Shown here: in pieces, positions 35,557-47,865 of the stretch
Position numbering within the stretch: the stretch's first letter is position 1
Layout: the number at the start of each line of letters is the position of its first letter
Assembly: GCF_042643355.1 (NCBI RefSeq)
Contig: NZ_JBHRSS010000001.1
Coordinates: forward strand, 186,001-250,000
From: Salinisphaera aquimarina
GTDB taxonomy: Bacteria > Pseudomonadota > Gammaproteobacteria > Nevskiales > Salinisphaeraceae
Reading direction: 5' to 3'
Length of the DNA stretch: 64,000 nt
The notes under the pieces: generated by a model
What the model saw: only the letters and a program-made list of their open reading frames with translations
Databases searched by the model: none
What the model was told of the DNA's origin: nothing
Position numbers and translations under genes: made by a program

Positions 35557-37170
35557 ATGAGCGACAGATCACTACGTATTGCGCTGGCCCAGCTCAACGT
35601 CTGGGTGGGCGATATCGAAGGCAACGCGCGTCAGATGATCGAGGCGGCGAACATCGCCCGTGATCGGGACGGCGCCGATCTGGTCGCCTTTCCCGAAATG
35701 GCGCTGCTCGGCTATCCGCCGGACGATCTGTTGCTGCGGCGCGGTCTGCCGAAAGCGATCACCGCGGCACTGGCGCGTCTCGGCCGGGAAATCCGCGGCA
35801 TCACCGCCATCATCGGTTATCCCGAATACCAGGGCGATACCATCTACAACGCCGCGCTCGTGCTGCGCGACGGTGAACGCATTGCCCACTATCGCAAGCA
35901 GTGCCTGCCCAACTACGGCGTGTTCGACGAGCGTCGCCACTACAAGGCGGGCGACGCGCCGTGCGTGTTCGAACTGCAGGGGCGCCAGGTCGGCATTACC
36001 ATTTGCGAAGATATCTGGGAGAAGGGTCCGGCGGCGCAGGCCCGAGCCGCCGGCGCCGAGCTGCTGGTCAATCTCAATGCATCGCCGTTTCATGCCGAAA
36101 AGCAGGCCGAACGCGAGGGCCTGCTAGCCGAGCGTGCCAGGGCCAATTCGTTTGCGATCTGCTACGTCAATTGTGTCGGCGGACAGGATGAACTGGTCTT
36201 CGACGGTCGTTCCTGCGCCGTCGACGCCACCGGCGCCATCACCCTGCGTGCGCCGGCGTTCGAGGGCGGCGTCTATTGTCTCGACTGGCCCAGCGGTGAG
36301 TCGAGCGCCATTGCTGAACTGTCCTCCCCGGAAGCACTGGTCTACGACGCGCTGGTGCGTGCAACCCGCGATTATGTCGATCGCAACGGCTTCCCCGGCG
36401 CACTGATCGGCGCCTCCGGCGGTATCGATTCGGCATTGGTCATGGCGATTGCCGCGGACGCGCTCGGTGGGGATCGCGTGTGGGCGGTGTCCATGCCGTC
36501 GCGCTACACCGCCGAAATCAGCAACGCCGATGCCGCCGAGCAGGCCGAGCGCATGGGCGTCCGCTACGACGACCTGCCGATCGAAGACGGTTTTTCCGCG
36601 TTGCTGGGTACGCTCGCGCCGCTGTTCGGTGACCGCCCGGCCGATACCGCGGAGGAGAATCTGCAATCCCGCATCCGCGGGGCGTTGCTGATGTCGTTGT
36701 CCAACAAGTTCGGCCATGTCGTGCTCGCCACCGGCAACAAGAGCGAGATGGCGGTTGGCTATGCCACGCTCTATGGCGATATGTGTGGCGGTTTCGCGCC
36801 GCTCAAGGATGTCTACAAGACCTGGGTCTATCGGCTGGCGAAATTCCGGAACACGCGTAGCGAAGTCATTCCCGAGCGGGTGATCACGCGGCCGCCGTCG
36901 GCAGAGCTGCGCGACGACCAGGCCGATACCGACACGTTGCCCGAATACGACGTGCTGGATCCGATCATCGAAGCTTATGTCGAGGACGGCGAGTCCATCG
37001 AGGGTATCTGTGCGCTGGGTTACGCGGAGGACGATGTTCGTCAGACCGCGGGCCTGATCCGCCGCAACGAATACAAGCGCCGCCAGGCCGCGCCCGGGCC
37101 CAAGGTCACCCATCGCGCGTTCGGGCGCGACCGCCGCTATCCGATCACGGCGGTCTACGGCGACCTCTAG
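35557..37170 (+). CDS. nadE: Glutamine-dependent NAD+ synthetase
   Basis: 537 residues. N-terminal nitrilase-type amidase domain with the Glu in FPEMALLGYPPDDLL, the Lys in YRKQCLPNYGVFDE and the nucleophile Cys in GITICEDIWE. C-terminal synthetase domain with the P-loop GASGGIDSALV, then ATGNKSEMAVGY and YGDMCGGFAPLKDVYKTWVY. Converts nicotinate adenine dinucleotide to NAD+ with glutamine. The TAG stop is contributed by the CTAG end of the repeat element that follows. Confidence 0.97.
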   Translation: MSDRSLRIALAQLNVWVGDIEGNARQMIEAANIARDRDGADLVAFPEMALLGYPPDDLLLRRGLPKAITAALARLGREIRGITAIIGYPEYQGDTIYNAALVLRDGERIAHYRKQCLPNYGVFDERRHYKAGDAPCVFELQGRQVGITICEDIWEKGPAAQARAAGAELLVNLNASPFHAEKQAEREGLLAERARANSFAICYVNCVGGQDELVFDGRSCAVDATGAITLRAPAFEGGVYCLDWPSGESSAIAELSSPEALVYDALVRATRDYVDRNGFPGALIGASGGIDSALVMAIAADALGGDRVWAVSMPSRYTAEISNADAAEQAERMGVRYDDLPIEDGFSALLGTLAPLFGDRPADTAEENLQSRIRGALLMSLSNKFGHVVLATGNKSEMAVGYATLYGDMCGGFAPLKDVYKTWVYRLAKFRNTRSEVIPERVITRPPSAELRDDQADTDTLPEYDVLDPIIEAYVEDGESIEGICALGYAEDDVRQTAGLIRRNEYKRRQAAPGPKVTHRAFGRDRRYPITAVYGDL

Positions 37171-37439
37171 GGCGCGTTGCCATTTGGCCCGACGCCGCGC
37201 CAGCGGCCATTTTTTTGCGAGACAAGGCGCAGTGCGCGTCGCGTAGCCGAGCTACATGAGCGTGCTGCAACGCCGTATTGCAGGAAAATGGACGCTGTCC
37301 CGAAGGGTTGCGGCCCGAAATCGGACCATACGGCGTTGCGCGGTTTGACCCTAGAATGACTAGGGTCGGCACCCCGCGCCTTGTCTGGACCGATTTCGGG
37401 GTGCAACGCGGGGTCGCGCCAAACGGCAACACACCCTAG
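37167..37439. repeat. 273-bp intergenic element with terminal inverted repeats (type D)
   Basis: Left end CTAGGGCGCGTTGCCATTTG (37167-37186), right end ending CAAACGGCAACACACCCTAG (37420-37439): inverted, CTAG-ended and matching at most positions. A second left-type end, CTAGGGCGCGTTGCCCG, starts at 37436 right on the element's edge. It exactly fills the nadE to membrane-protein gap and supplies both TAG stops. It shares blocks CAAGGCGC and GCAACGCCG with copies A-C but is a different family. No gene inside. Confidence 0.75.
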
Positions 37440-38239
37440 GGCGCGTTGCCCGTATTTGATATGGGCGTCGCTGCTGTGCGTCGTCCGTACCAGAGCGTGG
37501 TGCCAACGACGATGACGAGCAGTGCGAGCGTGACCGCCGATGCCTGGCCGGTACCGAAATTCAATCCGCCCTTGGCCAGTGGCTTGGTCAGGAAGTCGCC
37601 GAACGTGGCGCCAAATGGGCGGGTGAACACGAACGCGACCCAGAACAGCAGAACATGATTGAGGCGGGTCGCATAGTGCAGAAGCAGTACCAGCGCGATC
37701 ACGCCGGCCGTCACGAGGGCGCCGGTCACGTAACCCAGGCCGGCGCTGTCGCTCAGGAAATCGCCGAATGCGGTGCCCAGACTGTTGGAGAACAGGATCG
37801 CGGTCCAGTAGAACAGCTCTTCACCCCGACCGGTTATCGGATGGATTCGTATCCGGCCCTGGTGCCACCGCCATAGCGCGAGTGTCGCCAACAGACCGCT
37901 GATGAGCAGGGCAGAGCCGCCGGTATAGCCCAGATGTAGCGTGCGATCCATCAGATCGGAGATTTCGGTGCCGACGGTGGTGGTGCCCACGATCGCGGCC
38001 CAGAACAGGAACGCGTGAAAACGCGAGGCGGACAGCTGCGCACAGAGCACGGCGATCAGAAATACCATCGTGATCGCCAGCCCCGCGACATAGCCCAGAT
38101 TCAGGGTGATGGCCAGCAGATCACCGGATGTCTCGCCGAGGGTGGTCGCCAGTATCTTGAGTACCCAGAACGACAGCGTTACGGCGGCTACCTTGTTCCA
38201 CCGGCCCGCGTTGCGGTACTTGACGTCGTTATTACTCAT
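37436..38239 (-). CDS. COG4705-type integral membrane protein with four internal repeats
   Basis: 267 residues, about eight membrane helices. Four repeat units, each a helix pair joined by a G-T/E-x2-G-D-type turn: LGETSGDLLAITLNLGY, VGTEISDLMDRTLHLGY, LGTAFGDFLSDSAGLGY and FGATFGDFLTKPLAKGG. The conserved acid-glycine turns suggest a pore or cation site, but no function is known for the family. The C-terminal residues NAP and the stop are encoded by repeat DNA at 37436-37450, so the tail may have been altered by insertion. Confidence 0.8.
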   Translation of the reverse strand: MSNNDVKYRNAGRWNKVAAVTLSFWVLKILATTLGETSGDLLAITLNLGYVAGLAITMVFLIAVLCAQLSASRFHAFLFWAAIVGTTTVGTEISDLMDRTLHLGYTGGSALLISGLLATLALWRWHQGRIRIHPITGRGEELFYWTAILFSNSLGTAFGDFLSDSAGLGYVTGALVTAGVIALVLLLHYATRLNHVLLFWVAFVFTRPFGATFGDFLTKPLAKGGLNFGTGQASAVTLALLVIVVGTTLWYGRRTAATPISNTGNAP

Positions 38240-38339
38240 ATCGCTATGCTCTCGAAGGATTTTACGTGGCGCACGATGTGCTGGAGATCGCGAAATCGTG
38301 TGACCGACCGCGAGCAGGGGCGCATGCCGCGGGCAGCGA

Positions 38340-38555
38340 TCATCCGAAGTGCAGGAATAGTTGAGTTGCCGTGAGCGCGGCGAGATACAACGAAATGATC
38401 AGCGATCTGAATGGCCTGCAATGCTCAAGCAGATCGGTTGCTGAAGACGTCGTGTTCGTTCGCAATCGAACGTACGCGCCGAGCGCGCAGATGAGCAGGT
38501 AATACAGCACCAGACCGTAGATAGCGAATCCCAGCGCGTGCCCTGTCGCGGTCAT
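38340..38555 (-). CDS. Small membrane protein, two predicted helices
   Basis: 71 residues: a helix near 10-29 (AIYGLVLYYLLICALGAYVR), a polar middle, and a second helix near 50-67. Upstream on the same strand as the four-repeat membrane protein, 100 bases away, so the two may be co-transcribed. Not recognised; called from its hydrophobic pattern only. Confidence 0.45.
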   Translation of the reverse strand: MTATGHALGFAIYGLVLYYLLICALGAYVRLRTNTTSSATDLLEHCRPFRSLIISLYLAALTATQLFLHFG

Positions 38556-39045
38556 GCCGACGCCCTAGACGGTTGCTTCGTTACTCATGAGGCGAAGTGT
38601 CGCGGCCACGGCGTTTGAGGACCGTAACAGCGTATCGATCCCGGTTCGTGGTCACGGGTGGCGCGCGGTTTCGGTGTCTAGCGCGTTCGCGATCAGCGCG
38701 GATCGCACAGGGGCGATCACGCTGGGCATCGTGAACTGCCGGCAAACGGAGATCGCCGACCGAACAAATAGAACCGGTCGCGAAAAATCGGGCGTACACG
38801 GATAGGGCGGGTCATCGTGCCGCTCGCAGGCGGTCGGTCCGCTTGGCCATTCCCGAAGCCGGTCGGCCGCATGCCGGACGAAGCAACCTGTCGGTCGTCG
38901 TTTTCCGGGTCTACTTTGAGTTCCGGGCGACCTGCATCGGCTGTATGCCAGGTTATGACGACGGCATGCGGCATGCCGTCGTCAGTATGTCCGTGACGTT
39001 TTGCGTCGGCGTGCTCCGGATAAAGGACCCAGCGCCATATCGTCT
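38556..39045. other. 490-bp gap without a convincing gene
   Basis: Possible reading frames here (for example 38587-38805 plus) have no recognisable domain or good start. The only clear structure is the perfect palindrome at 38956-38984. The sequence may be a decayed gene or a 3' region of bamD. Confidence 0.4.
38956..38984. terminator. Perfect 29-base palindrome downstream of bamD
   Basis: Arms TGACGACGGCATGC (38956-38969) and GCATGCCGTCGTCA (38971-38984) around a single G. It lies 61 bases past the bamD stop. No T-run on either side, so a terminator role is uncertain; a protein-binding site is the alternative. Confidence 0.4.
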
Positions 39046-39954
39046 TCAGCCGGCGTTGCTGCCCTCGGCCGAATCCGGGTCGAGCGGTTTGCCGCCCGCC
39101 GGTGCGCCACCGACGTCGGGCAGGTCATAACGCGGCTTGTCGCCCGCCCGCTGACGATAGAACTCTTCGCGGTGAAGAATGTAGTTGGGGTAGGAGGCCT
39201 GCAGGATGGCACGCGTGTCTTCCGCGAGATCCGGCAGGCTCAGCTTGGCGTAGCTCTCTTCCATGATCTCGAGCGCGCGTGGCACCGAATCCGAACCCTG
39301 ATAGCGCGACACCACGGTTTCCGCACGGCGACTGGCGGCCACGTAGGCATGGCGGCGCAGGTAATACTCGGCGACATTGACGTCGAACGTCGCCAGCCGG
39401 TTGCGGATATCGATCATGTGCAGTTGCGCGTCCTTGCGGTAGACGCTCTGAGGATAGTTCTGCACCAGCAGGCTGAAGTCGGTGAACGATTGTCGCAGGT
39501 AGCTGGTGTCGCGCTTGTCCGGGTCGCCGCCGAGAATGCCGGTCTCGTTGCGGTTGTAGTTGGACAGGGCGCGCAGGTAGTAGATGTAGTCGATATGCGG
39601 GTTGCGCGGGCGCTGCTTGATGAAGCGGTCGGCGCCGGAAACCGCGGCGTCGAACTCTTCGGCCTTGTAGTGGGCCGTGACCGATTCCATCTCCGATTGC
39701 GCCGCATAGGGCGAAAACGGGAATCGTGCCTGAACTTCCGCGTATAATCGGAGCGCTTTCTCGGGTTGCTCGTCGACCATGAATTCGCGCGCCGATTTGT
39801 ACATGCGTTCGGCGTCGGCCGAATCCAGGTCATTGCCCTGACGGTCCTTGAGCGGCTCGTCGCTGTAGCCGGTTTCGTTGATGCCCTTGTCGCCACCGCA
39901 ACCGGCGACGCCGAGCAGCATGAATACCAAGAGCGCGAGAACGATTTTCCGCAT
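39046..39954 (-). CDS. bamD: Outer membrane assembly lipoprotein BamD
   Basis: 302 residues. Lipoprotein signal MRKIVLALLVFMLLGVAGCGG with the acylated Cys19, then TPR repeats: EFMVDEQPEKALRLYAEVQARFPFSPYAAQ, RPRNPHIDYIYYLRAL, NYPQSVYRKDAQLHMIDIRNRLA and HAYVAASRRAETVVSRYQGS. Essential partner of BamA in beta-barrel assembly at the outer membrane. The C-terminal 30 residues are Gly/Pro-rich. Divergent from rluD, the common arrangement. Confidence 0.96.
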   Translation of the reverse strand: MRKIVLALLVFMLLGVAGCGGDKGINETGYSDEPLKDRQGNDLDSADAERMYKSAREFMVDEQPEKALRLYAEVQARFPFSPYAAQSEMESVTAHYKAEEFDAAVSGADRFIKQRPRNPHIDYIYYLRALSNYNRNETGILGGDPDKRDTSYLRQSFTDFSLLVQNYPQSVYRKDAQLHMIDIRNRLATFDVNVAEYYLRRHAYVAASRRAETVVSRYQGSDSVPRALEIMEESYAKLSLPDLAEDTRAILQASYPNYILHREEFYRQRAGDKPRYDLPDVGGAPAGGKPLDPDSAEGSNAG

Positions 39955-40020
39955 GCCAGCCCCGAGCGCGTGCTTGCGCGCATCATTTGAAGTAACAGAA
40001 TCAGACGCGGAGTATACCCA

Positions 40021-40998
40021 ATGGCGGCGAGCCGCAGCGAACCCGATTTCGACGCGCCGATTCCGATCGAATATGTCGGCCAACGCCTGGATCGCGCGCT
40101 GGCCGCGCTTCTGCCCGACTACTCGCGTTCGCGCCTGCAGCGCTGGCTGGCGGACGGCAATCTGACCGTCGACGGCGAGACGCCACCGGCCAAGACACCG
40201 GTCGTCGGTGGAGAGCAGGTGCGCCTGATCCTGCCGAGCGAGCCCGATCGGGCCGATGTGCAGCCGGAGCGGATCGCACTGAACATCATCTATGAAGACG
40301 ATGCGATCATCGTGCTCGACAAGCCTGCCGGGCTGGTGATGCATCCCGGTGCCGGCAATCCCGACGGCACCCTGCAGAACGCCCTCGTGGCACACGATGA
40401 ATCGATGGCCGCACTGCCGCGCGCCGGTATCGTGCATCGCCTGGACAAGGACACGTCCGGCATTCTGGTCGTGGCCCGAACGTTTGCGGCGCACAAGAAG
40501 CTGGTCGACGATCTCGCCGCGCGCACGGTCAAGCGCGAGTACGAAGCGGTGGCGATCGGGGTGATGACCGCCGGCGGCCATGTCGATGCCAATATCGATC
40601 GCCACCCGGTCGACCGCAAACGCATGGCGGTACGCGAGTTCGGGCGCGAGGCCATTACCCACTACCGGGTGATCAAGCGCTATCGCGCCCATACCCATGT
40701 GCGCTGTTCGCTGGAAACCGGGCGTACCCACCAGATCCGCGTGCACCTGTCGCATATCCGTTATCCGCTGCTGGGCGATGCCACCTACGGCCGCCGCTTG
40801 TCCCTGCCGCGCGATTCCAGCGATGACTTCACGGATGCCCTGCGCGGCTTCAAGCGACAGGCGCTGCACGCCCGAACCCTGGGCTTGACGCATCCGGTCA
40901 CCGGCGAGCAGATGAGCTGGCAGGCGCCGCGTCCGGCGGATTTCAAGGCGCTGCTGGCGGCTCTGGCGGCCGACGCGAAACTTCACGACATCACGTGA
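40021..40998 (+). CDS. rluD: 23S rRNA pseudouridine synthase RluD
   Basis: 325 residues. N-terminal S4 RNA-binding domain (residues about 18-75), then the catalytic motif HRLDKDTSG with Asp142, and LETGRTHQIRVHLSHIRYPLLGD. Makes pseudouridines in helix 69 of 23S rRNA. Overlaps pgeF by four bases (GTGA), the usual rluD-pgeF pair, divergent from bamD. Confidence 0.96.
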   Translation: MAASRSEPDFDAPIPIEYVGQRLDRALAALLPDYSRSRLQRWLADGNLTVDGETPPAKTPVVGGEQVRLILPSEPDRADVQPERIALNIIYEDDAIIVLDKPAGLVMHPGAGNPDGTLQNALVAHDESMAALPRAGIVHRLDKDTSGILVVARTFAAHKKLVDDLAARTVKREYEAVAIGVMTAGGHVDANIDRHPVDRKRMAVREFGREAITHYRVIKRYRAHTHVRCSLETGRTHQIRVHLSHIRYPLLGDATYGRRLSLPRDSSDDFTDALRGFKRQALHARTLGLTHPVTGEQMSWQAPRPADFKALLAALAADAKLHDIT

Positions 40999-41738
40999 GT
41001 GCATCCATCGGTTTTCTGGAAGCCGACTGGCCGGCGCCGCCCGGCATTCGGGCGGGTACAACGCTGCGCCGCGGCGGCGTGAGTCGACCGCCGTTCGACA
41101 GTCTGAATCTCGGCGCGCATACGACGGATGACTCCGACCGGGTCGAGACCAACCGGCGGCGAGTATGCGATGCGCTCGAACTGCCCGCTGACCCGGCGTG
41201 GTTGACACAAGTGCATGGCATCACCGTCGCTGATGCCGATCGACCCATCGCGGGCCCGGCGGACGCCAGCGTGGCTCGTCACCCGAACACAGTGTGCGCG
41301 GTGCTCACCGCCGACTGTCTGCCCGTCGTGTTCTGCGATCGGGCGGGAACCTGCTGGGGCGCCGCCCACGCGGGCTGGCGGGGGCTGGCCGCGGGAGTTC
41401 TGGAAGCCACGATCGCGCAGATGCCGGCGCCGCCGGATGCATTGATGGCCTGGCTGGGCCCGTCCATCGGCGCGCATAACTTCGAAGTAGGCGAGGACGT
41501 GAAATCGGCATTCAGCGCTGCGCATGCTGCCGATGCATCCTGGTTTGTCGATGGACGCAGCGTCGGAAAGTATCTGGTGGATATCTATGCGTTGGCGCGC
41601 GCGCGGCTGGCACGAGCGGGTGTCACAGCCGTCTACGGCGGTGGGCTGTGCACAATAGACGACGCGACACGATTCTATTCGTACCGACGCGCGCCGCAGA
41701 CCGGTCGGATGGCTACGCTGACCTGGTCCCTGCGCTGA
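40995..41738 (+). CDS. pgeF: Multicopper-oxidase-like peptidoglycan editing factor PgeF (YfiH)
   Basis: 247 residues, GTG start inside the rluD stop. Landmarks: GGVSRPPFDSLNLGAHTTDD, LTQVHG with the first His, LTADCLPVVFCD with the Cys, and GAAHAGWRGLAAG with the second His, which together form the zinc/active site. Family knowledge: removes mis-incorporated residues from peptidoglycan precursors; homologues have purine nucleoside activity. YSYRRAPQTGRMATL marks the C-terminus. Confidence 0.94.
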   Translation: MSASIGFLEADWPAPPGIRAGTTLRRGGVSRPPFDSLNLGAHTTDDSDRVETNRRRVCDALELPADPAWLTQVHGITVADADRPIAGPADASVARHPNTVCAVLTADCLPVVFCDRAGTCWGAAHAGWRGLAAGVLEATIAQMPAPPDALMAWLGPSIGAHNFEVGEDVKSAFSAAHAADASWFVDGRSVGKYLVDIYALARARLARAGVTAVYGGGLCTIDDATRFYSYRRAPQTGRMATLTWSLR

Positions 41739-41875
41739 TTCCGCGGTTTGATCTGCAGGGCGTCTGCCGCGCAGCTGGCGCAGCAATGGATGGCGGACGC
41801 CGCGTTGTAAGCGGCTGAGAAATATCGTCTACTAACGACTTGTTCGGGGACTGCATTGCCGCTGGGGGCCATATC

Positions 41876-43255
41876 TTGACGCGTTCGAATCGATTCTTCC
41901 GTACGGTTTTTCCCGTGCTGTTGCTGTTCATGCTGGCCGGCTGTGGCGGCGGCAGTGGTGGCAGTGACTCCAATTCCGGCTCGAACGCCGGTGGCGACTC
42001 GAATAACGGCGGGTCGAGCCAAATGCTGCGCGCCAACGCGGGTAACGACCGCGACGTGGTAACCGGAACGACGGTCACACTCGATGGCTCCCAGAGCAGT
42101 ACCACTGGCGACGGCCAGCTCAGCTACGACTGGCGCCTCGTTTCCAAGCCTTCGGGCAGCGATGCTGTGCTGACGCGTGCGCAGGCGGCCACGCCCAGCT
42201 TCACGGCGGACGCCGATGGCGCCTACGTGGCACAGCTCGTGCTCGGCTCGGGCGCGCAGGAAAGCCCGGCGGATCAGGTCACGATCACGGCCACGCGAGG
42301 CAACACCAGGCCCTCTGCCGACGCCGGTGCCGACCAGAACGTCAAGACCGGCGCGCTGGTTACACTCGACGGCGGCGCCAGCGCCGATGCCGACGGCAAT
42401 ACGCTGACTTATCGCTGGTCGGTCACATCGCGGCCGGCGGCAAGCAAGGCGCCGCTGAGCAATTCGACTACACGCACTCCGTCATTTACCGCCGGCGTGG
42501 CGGGACGCTATGTCGTCTCGTTGGTCGTCAGCGACGGCACGGTGTCGAGCCGCGCCGACAGCGTGGTCGTTATCGCGTCTCAGGGGAACAGCGTCCCGGT
42601 GGCTGAGGCAGGCGCCAATCAAGAGATCGCTACCGGCGCGACGGTGCAACTCGATGGCAGGGCCAGTAGCGACGCCGATGGCGATACCCTCAGCTACAGC
42701 TGGCGTATCGTCTCCCAGCCGCAGGGCAGCGCCGCTGGGCTGGCGAACCCGAATAGCGCGCGGCCATCTCTGACGACCGACGCGCTGGGGGACTATGTCA
42801 TCGAGTTGGTGGCCAGTGATGGGCAGGCCAGTAGCGTGGCCGACCGGTTGGTGGTCAGTGCCGGGCCGGTGCTTGCGTTGTTTCTTTACGACAATGAGCA
42901 GCAGGCAATCATCCGTGCGCCCAATCAGGTCACCACCGCGGCCGATGTGGAGGAAGGGACCGGAGATCGGACGATCGTCAACGTTCCGCTTAGCCGCTTC
43001 GTCTTCCGGGCTGTGGGACGCGACTACACGATCCAGGACGTGTCGACGGAGATCATTGCGACGCCCAGCGGACGCACGCTGGACCCGAATTTCCAGAATT
43101 TCGACAACGGCGTGATACCGATGGGCACGACGGTTGAGTTCACGACCAACGCTTCATCGGTGACGGGTAGCGGCATATACGATTTCGTTTTCACGTTCAC
43201 GATAGTCGAAACCGGCGAAAAATACCGGTTCGCCTATCGTCTGACGGTCAACTGA
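41876..43255 (+). CDS. Surface lipoprotein with three PKD-like repeats
   Basis: 459 residues from a TTG that gives a normal 22-residue lipoprotein signal (RTVFPVLLLFMLAGCGGGSGG, Cys at 23); an ATG at 41840 would give an unusually long signal. After a Gly/Ser/Asn linker come three PKD-like units of about 90 residues, with repeated marks such as ANAGNDRDVVTGTTVTLDGS, ADAGADQNVKTGALVTLDGG and AEAGANQEIATGATVQLDGR, each followed by a YxW and a DG near the end. The last 120 residues form a different beta-rich domain. Probable outer-surface or adhesion protein; no enzyme motif seen. Confidence 0.75.
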   Translation: MTRSNRFFRTVFPVLLLFMLAGCGGGSGGSDSNSGSNAGGDSNNGGSSQMLRANAGNDRDVVTGTTVTLDGSQSSTTGDGQLSYDWRLVSKPSGSDAVLTRAQAATPSFTADADGAYVAQLVLGSGAQESPADQVTITATRGNTRPSADAGADQNVKTGALVTLDGGASADADGNTLTYRWSVTSRPAASKAPLSNSTTRTPSFTAGVAGRYVVSLVVSDGTVSSRADSVVVIASQGNSVPVAEAGANQEIATGATVQLDGRASSDADGDTLSYSWRIVSQPQGSAAGLANPNSARPSLTTDALGDYVIELVASDGQASSVADRLVVSAGPVLALFLYDNEQQAIIRAPNQVTTAADVEEGTGDRTIVNVPLSRFVFRAVGRDYTIQDVSTEIIATPSGRTLDPNFQNFDNGVIPMGTTVEFTTNASSVTGSGIYDFVFTFTIVETGEKYRFAYRLTVN

Positions 43256-43306
43256 TCGCGATACGCTCTCGATCGGCCCCAGGCTAAGTACCTCAGTCCG
43301 GCGCGT

Positions 43307-46252
<2,946 letters not shown>

Positions 46253-46461
46253 GCGAAAGCCGTGGCCATACGAGGGAATAACCGACAAGTATACGTGGCT
46301 CGGCAAGCGGGTCACGAAGCGGGCATGGCGGCGAGGCGCGGACTTGGCTGTGCTAGAATCCGCGGCCTGTCGGCAGCGCCGATAACCGGTGCGACGGCGG
46401 CCTGATCGCGCGTTCGCGCGCAGCCCGCCACGGCCTTTTGCACACCCCAGGCAGGCGGCTT

Positions 46462-47826
46462 ATGACCAAATTCGAGACTCGCGCAGCGTTTTCTCTCGCA
46501 GGCATCTTTTCCCTGCGAATGCTCGGCCTGTTCATGATTTATCCGGTCTTCACCTTCTACGCCAATCGGTTGGATGGCTCCACGCCGGTCACGGTGGGGC
46601 TGGCGCTGGGTGCCTACGGTCTCACCCAGGCCATGCTGCAGATTCCCTTCGGTATGTTGTCCGATCGTTTCGGGCGCAAGCCGATGATTACCATCGGCCT
46701 TGTCATTTTTGCCTTCGGCAGCGTGGTGGCGGCGATGTCGGGCACGATCTACGGCGTGATACTCGGGCGTGTCCTGCAGGGCGCCGGCGCGGTCGGCTCT
46801 GTGATTCTGGCGCTGGGCGCGGATCTGACCCGTGAAGAGGTCCGGACCAAGACGATGGCGGTCATCGGCATGACCATCGGGCTGTCTTTCGCCGTGGCGC
46901 TGGTGGTCGGGCCGTTGCTCAATGCGGTGGTCGGGGTGTCCGGCATCTTCTGGCTGACCGCAGTGCTCGCATTGCTGGGTATCGGCGTGCTGTATGGGGT
47001 CACGCCGCAGCCGACCGCGCTCAGAAGTCATCGCGATACCGGCGCAGTGCCAGCGCTGTTCGCGCGCGTGCTCGGCGACGGCCAGCTGCTGCGCCTGGAT
47101 TTCGGCATTTTTTCGCTGCACGCAATTCTCACCGCCAGCTTCATCGCGCTGCCAAACGTGCTGCACGACGTCCTCGGTATCGATCAGGCCCATCAATGGA
47201 TGGTCTACCTGCCGGTATTGCTGGCCTCGGTGGCGTTGATGGTGCCGATGATCATCATCGCCGAGGCCAAGCGCAAGATGAAGCCGGTTTTCATCGGCGC
47301 CATCGTGGTGCTCGGCATGAGCCAGGTCGCACTGCTCATGTGGCACGCCAGCCTGGTGGAACTGGTGATCGTGCTCACGCTGTTCTTCGCCGCCTTCAAT
47401 ACCATGGAGGCGAGCCTGCCGTCACTGATCTCCAAGGTGGCGCCCGCCGAGGCCAAGGGCACGGCGATGGGCGTCTATTCCAGTTCGCAGTTCTTCGGCA
47501 TCTTCATCGGTGGCACGGTGGGTGGCTGGGCCTACGGCATCGACGGGCCGTCCGGCGTATTCATTTTTTCGGCGATCGCCGCGCTGCTATGGTTTGCGGT
47601 GGCGGTGACCATGAAGGCACCGCGTTTCACCCAGAGCCGGATGCTCAAGGTCGATGTGGCCGACAAGGCCGAGGCCGACCGACTGACCGCCGAACTGCTG
47701 GGTCAGCCCGGTGTGGTGGAGGCCGTGGTCGTGCCCGAGGACGGCGTGGCGTATCTTAAGATAGACAGCGAGCGCGCAGACGACGTGGATCTCGACAAAT
47801 TTTCCGGGCGCCCGGTCGAAGCCTGA
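46462..47826 (+). CDS. YajR-type major facilitator transporter
   Basis: 454 residues. Twelve predicted helices; the MFS signature between helices 2 and 3 reads GMLSDRFGRKPMI. The last 65 residues (SRMLKVDVADKAEADRLTAELLGQPGV...) form the extra soluble YAM domain that marks YajR-like drug/H+ antiporters. The uvrA / MFS / ssb order is common in gammaproteobacteria. Substrate not known. Confidence 0.88.
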   Translation: MTKFETRAAFSLAGIFSLRMLGLFMIYPVFTFYANRLDGSTPVTVGLALGAYGLTQAMLQIPFGMLSDRFGRKPMITIGLVIFAFGSVVAAMSGTIYGVILGRVLQGAGAVGSVILALGADLTREEVRTKTMAVIGMTIGLSFAVALVVGPLLNAVVGVSGIFWLTAVLALLGIGVLYGVTPQPTALRSHRDTGAVPALFARVLGDGQLLRLDFGIFSLHAILTASFIALPNVLHDVLGIDQAHQWMVYLPVLLASVALMVPMIIIAEAKRKMKPVFIGAIVVLGMSQVALLMWHASLVELVIVLTLFFAAFNTMEASLPSLISKVAPAEAKGTAMGVYSSSQFFGIFIGGTVGGWAYGIDGPSGVFIFSAIAALLWFAVAVTMKAPRFTQSRMLKVDVADKAEADRLTAELLGQPGVVEAVVVPEDGVAYLKIDSERADDVDLDKFSGRPVEA

Positions 47827-47865
47827 GGGCGAACCGGACGACTCACATATGGATGGAGTGTGGCA

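Noticed and set aside
38587..38805. 72-residue plus-strand frame in the gap before bamD
   Set aside because: No ribosome-binding site, no domain, ordinary random composition.
42000..42860. Repeats in the lipoprotein as a DNA tandem repeat
   Set aside because: The units are similar at the protein level (PKD-like folds) but not as DNA direct repeats.
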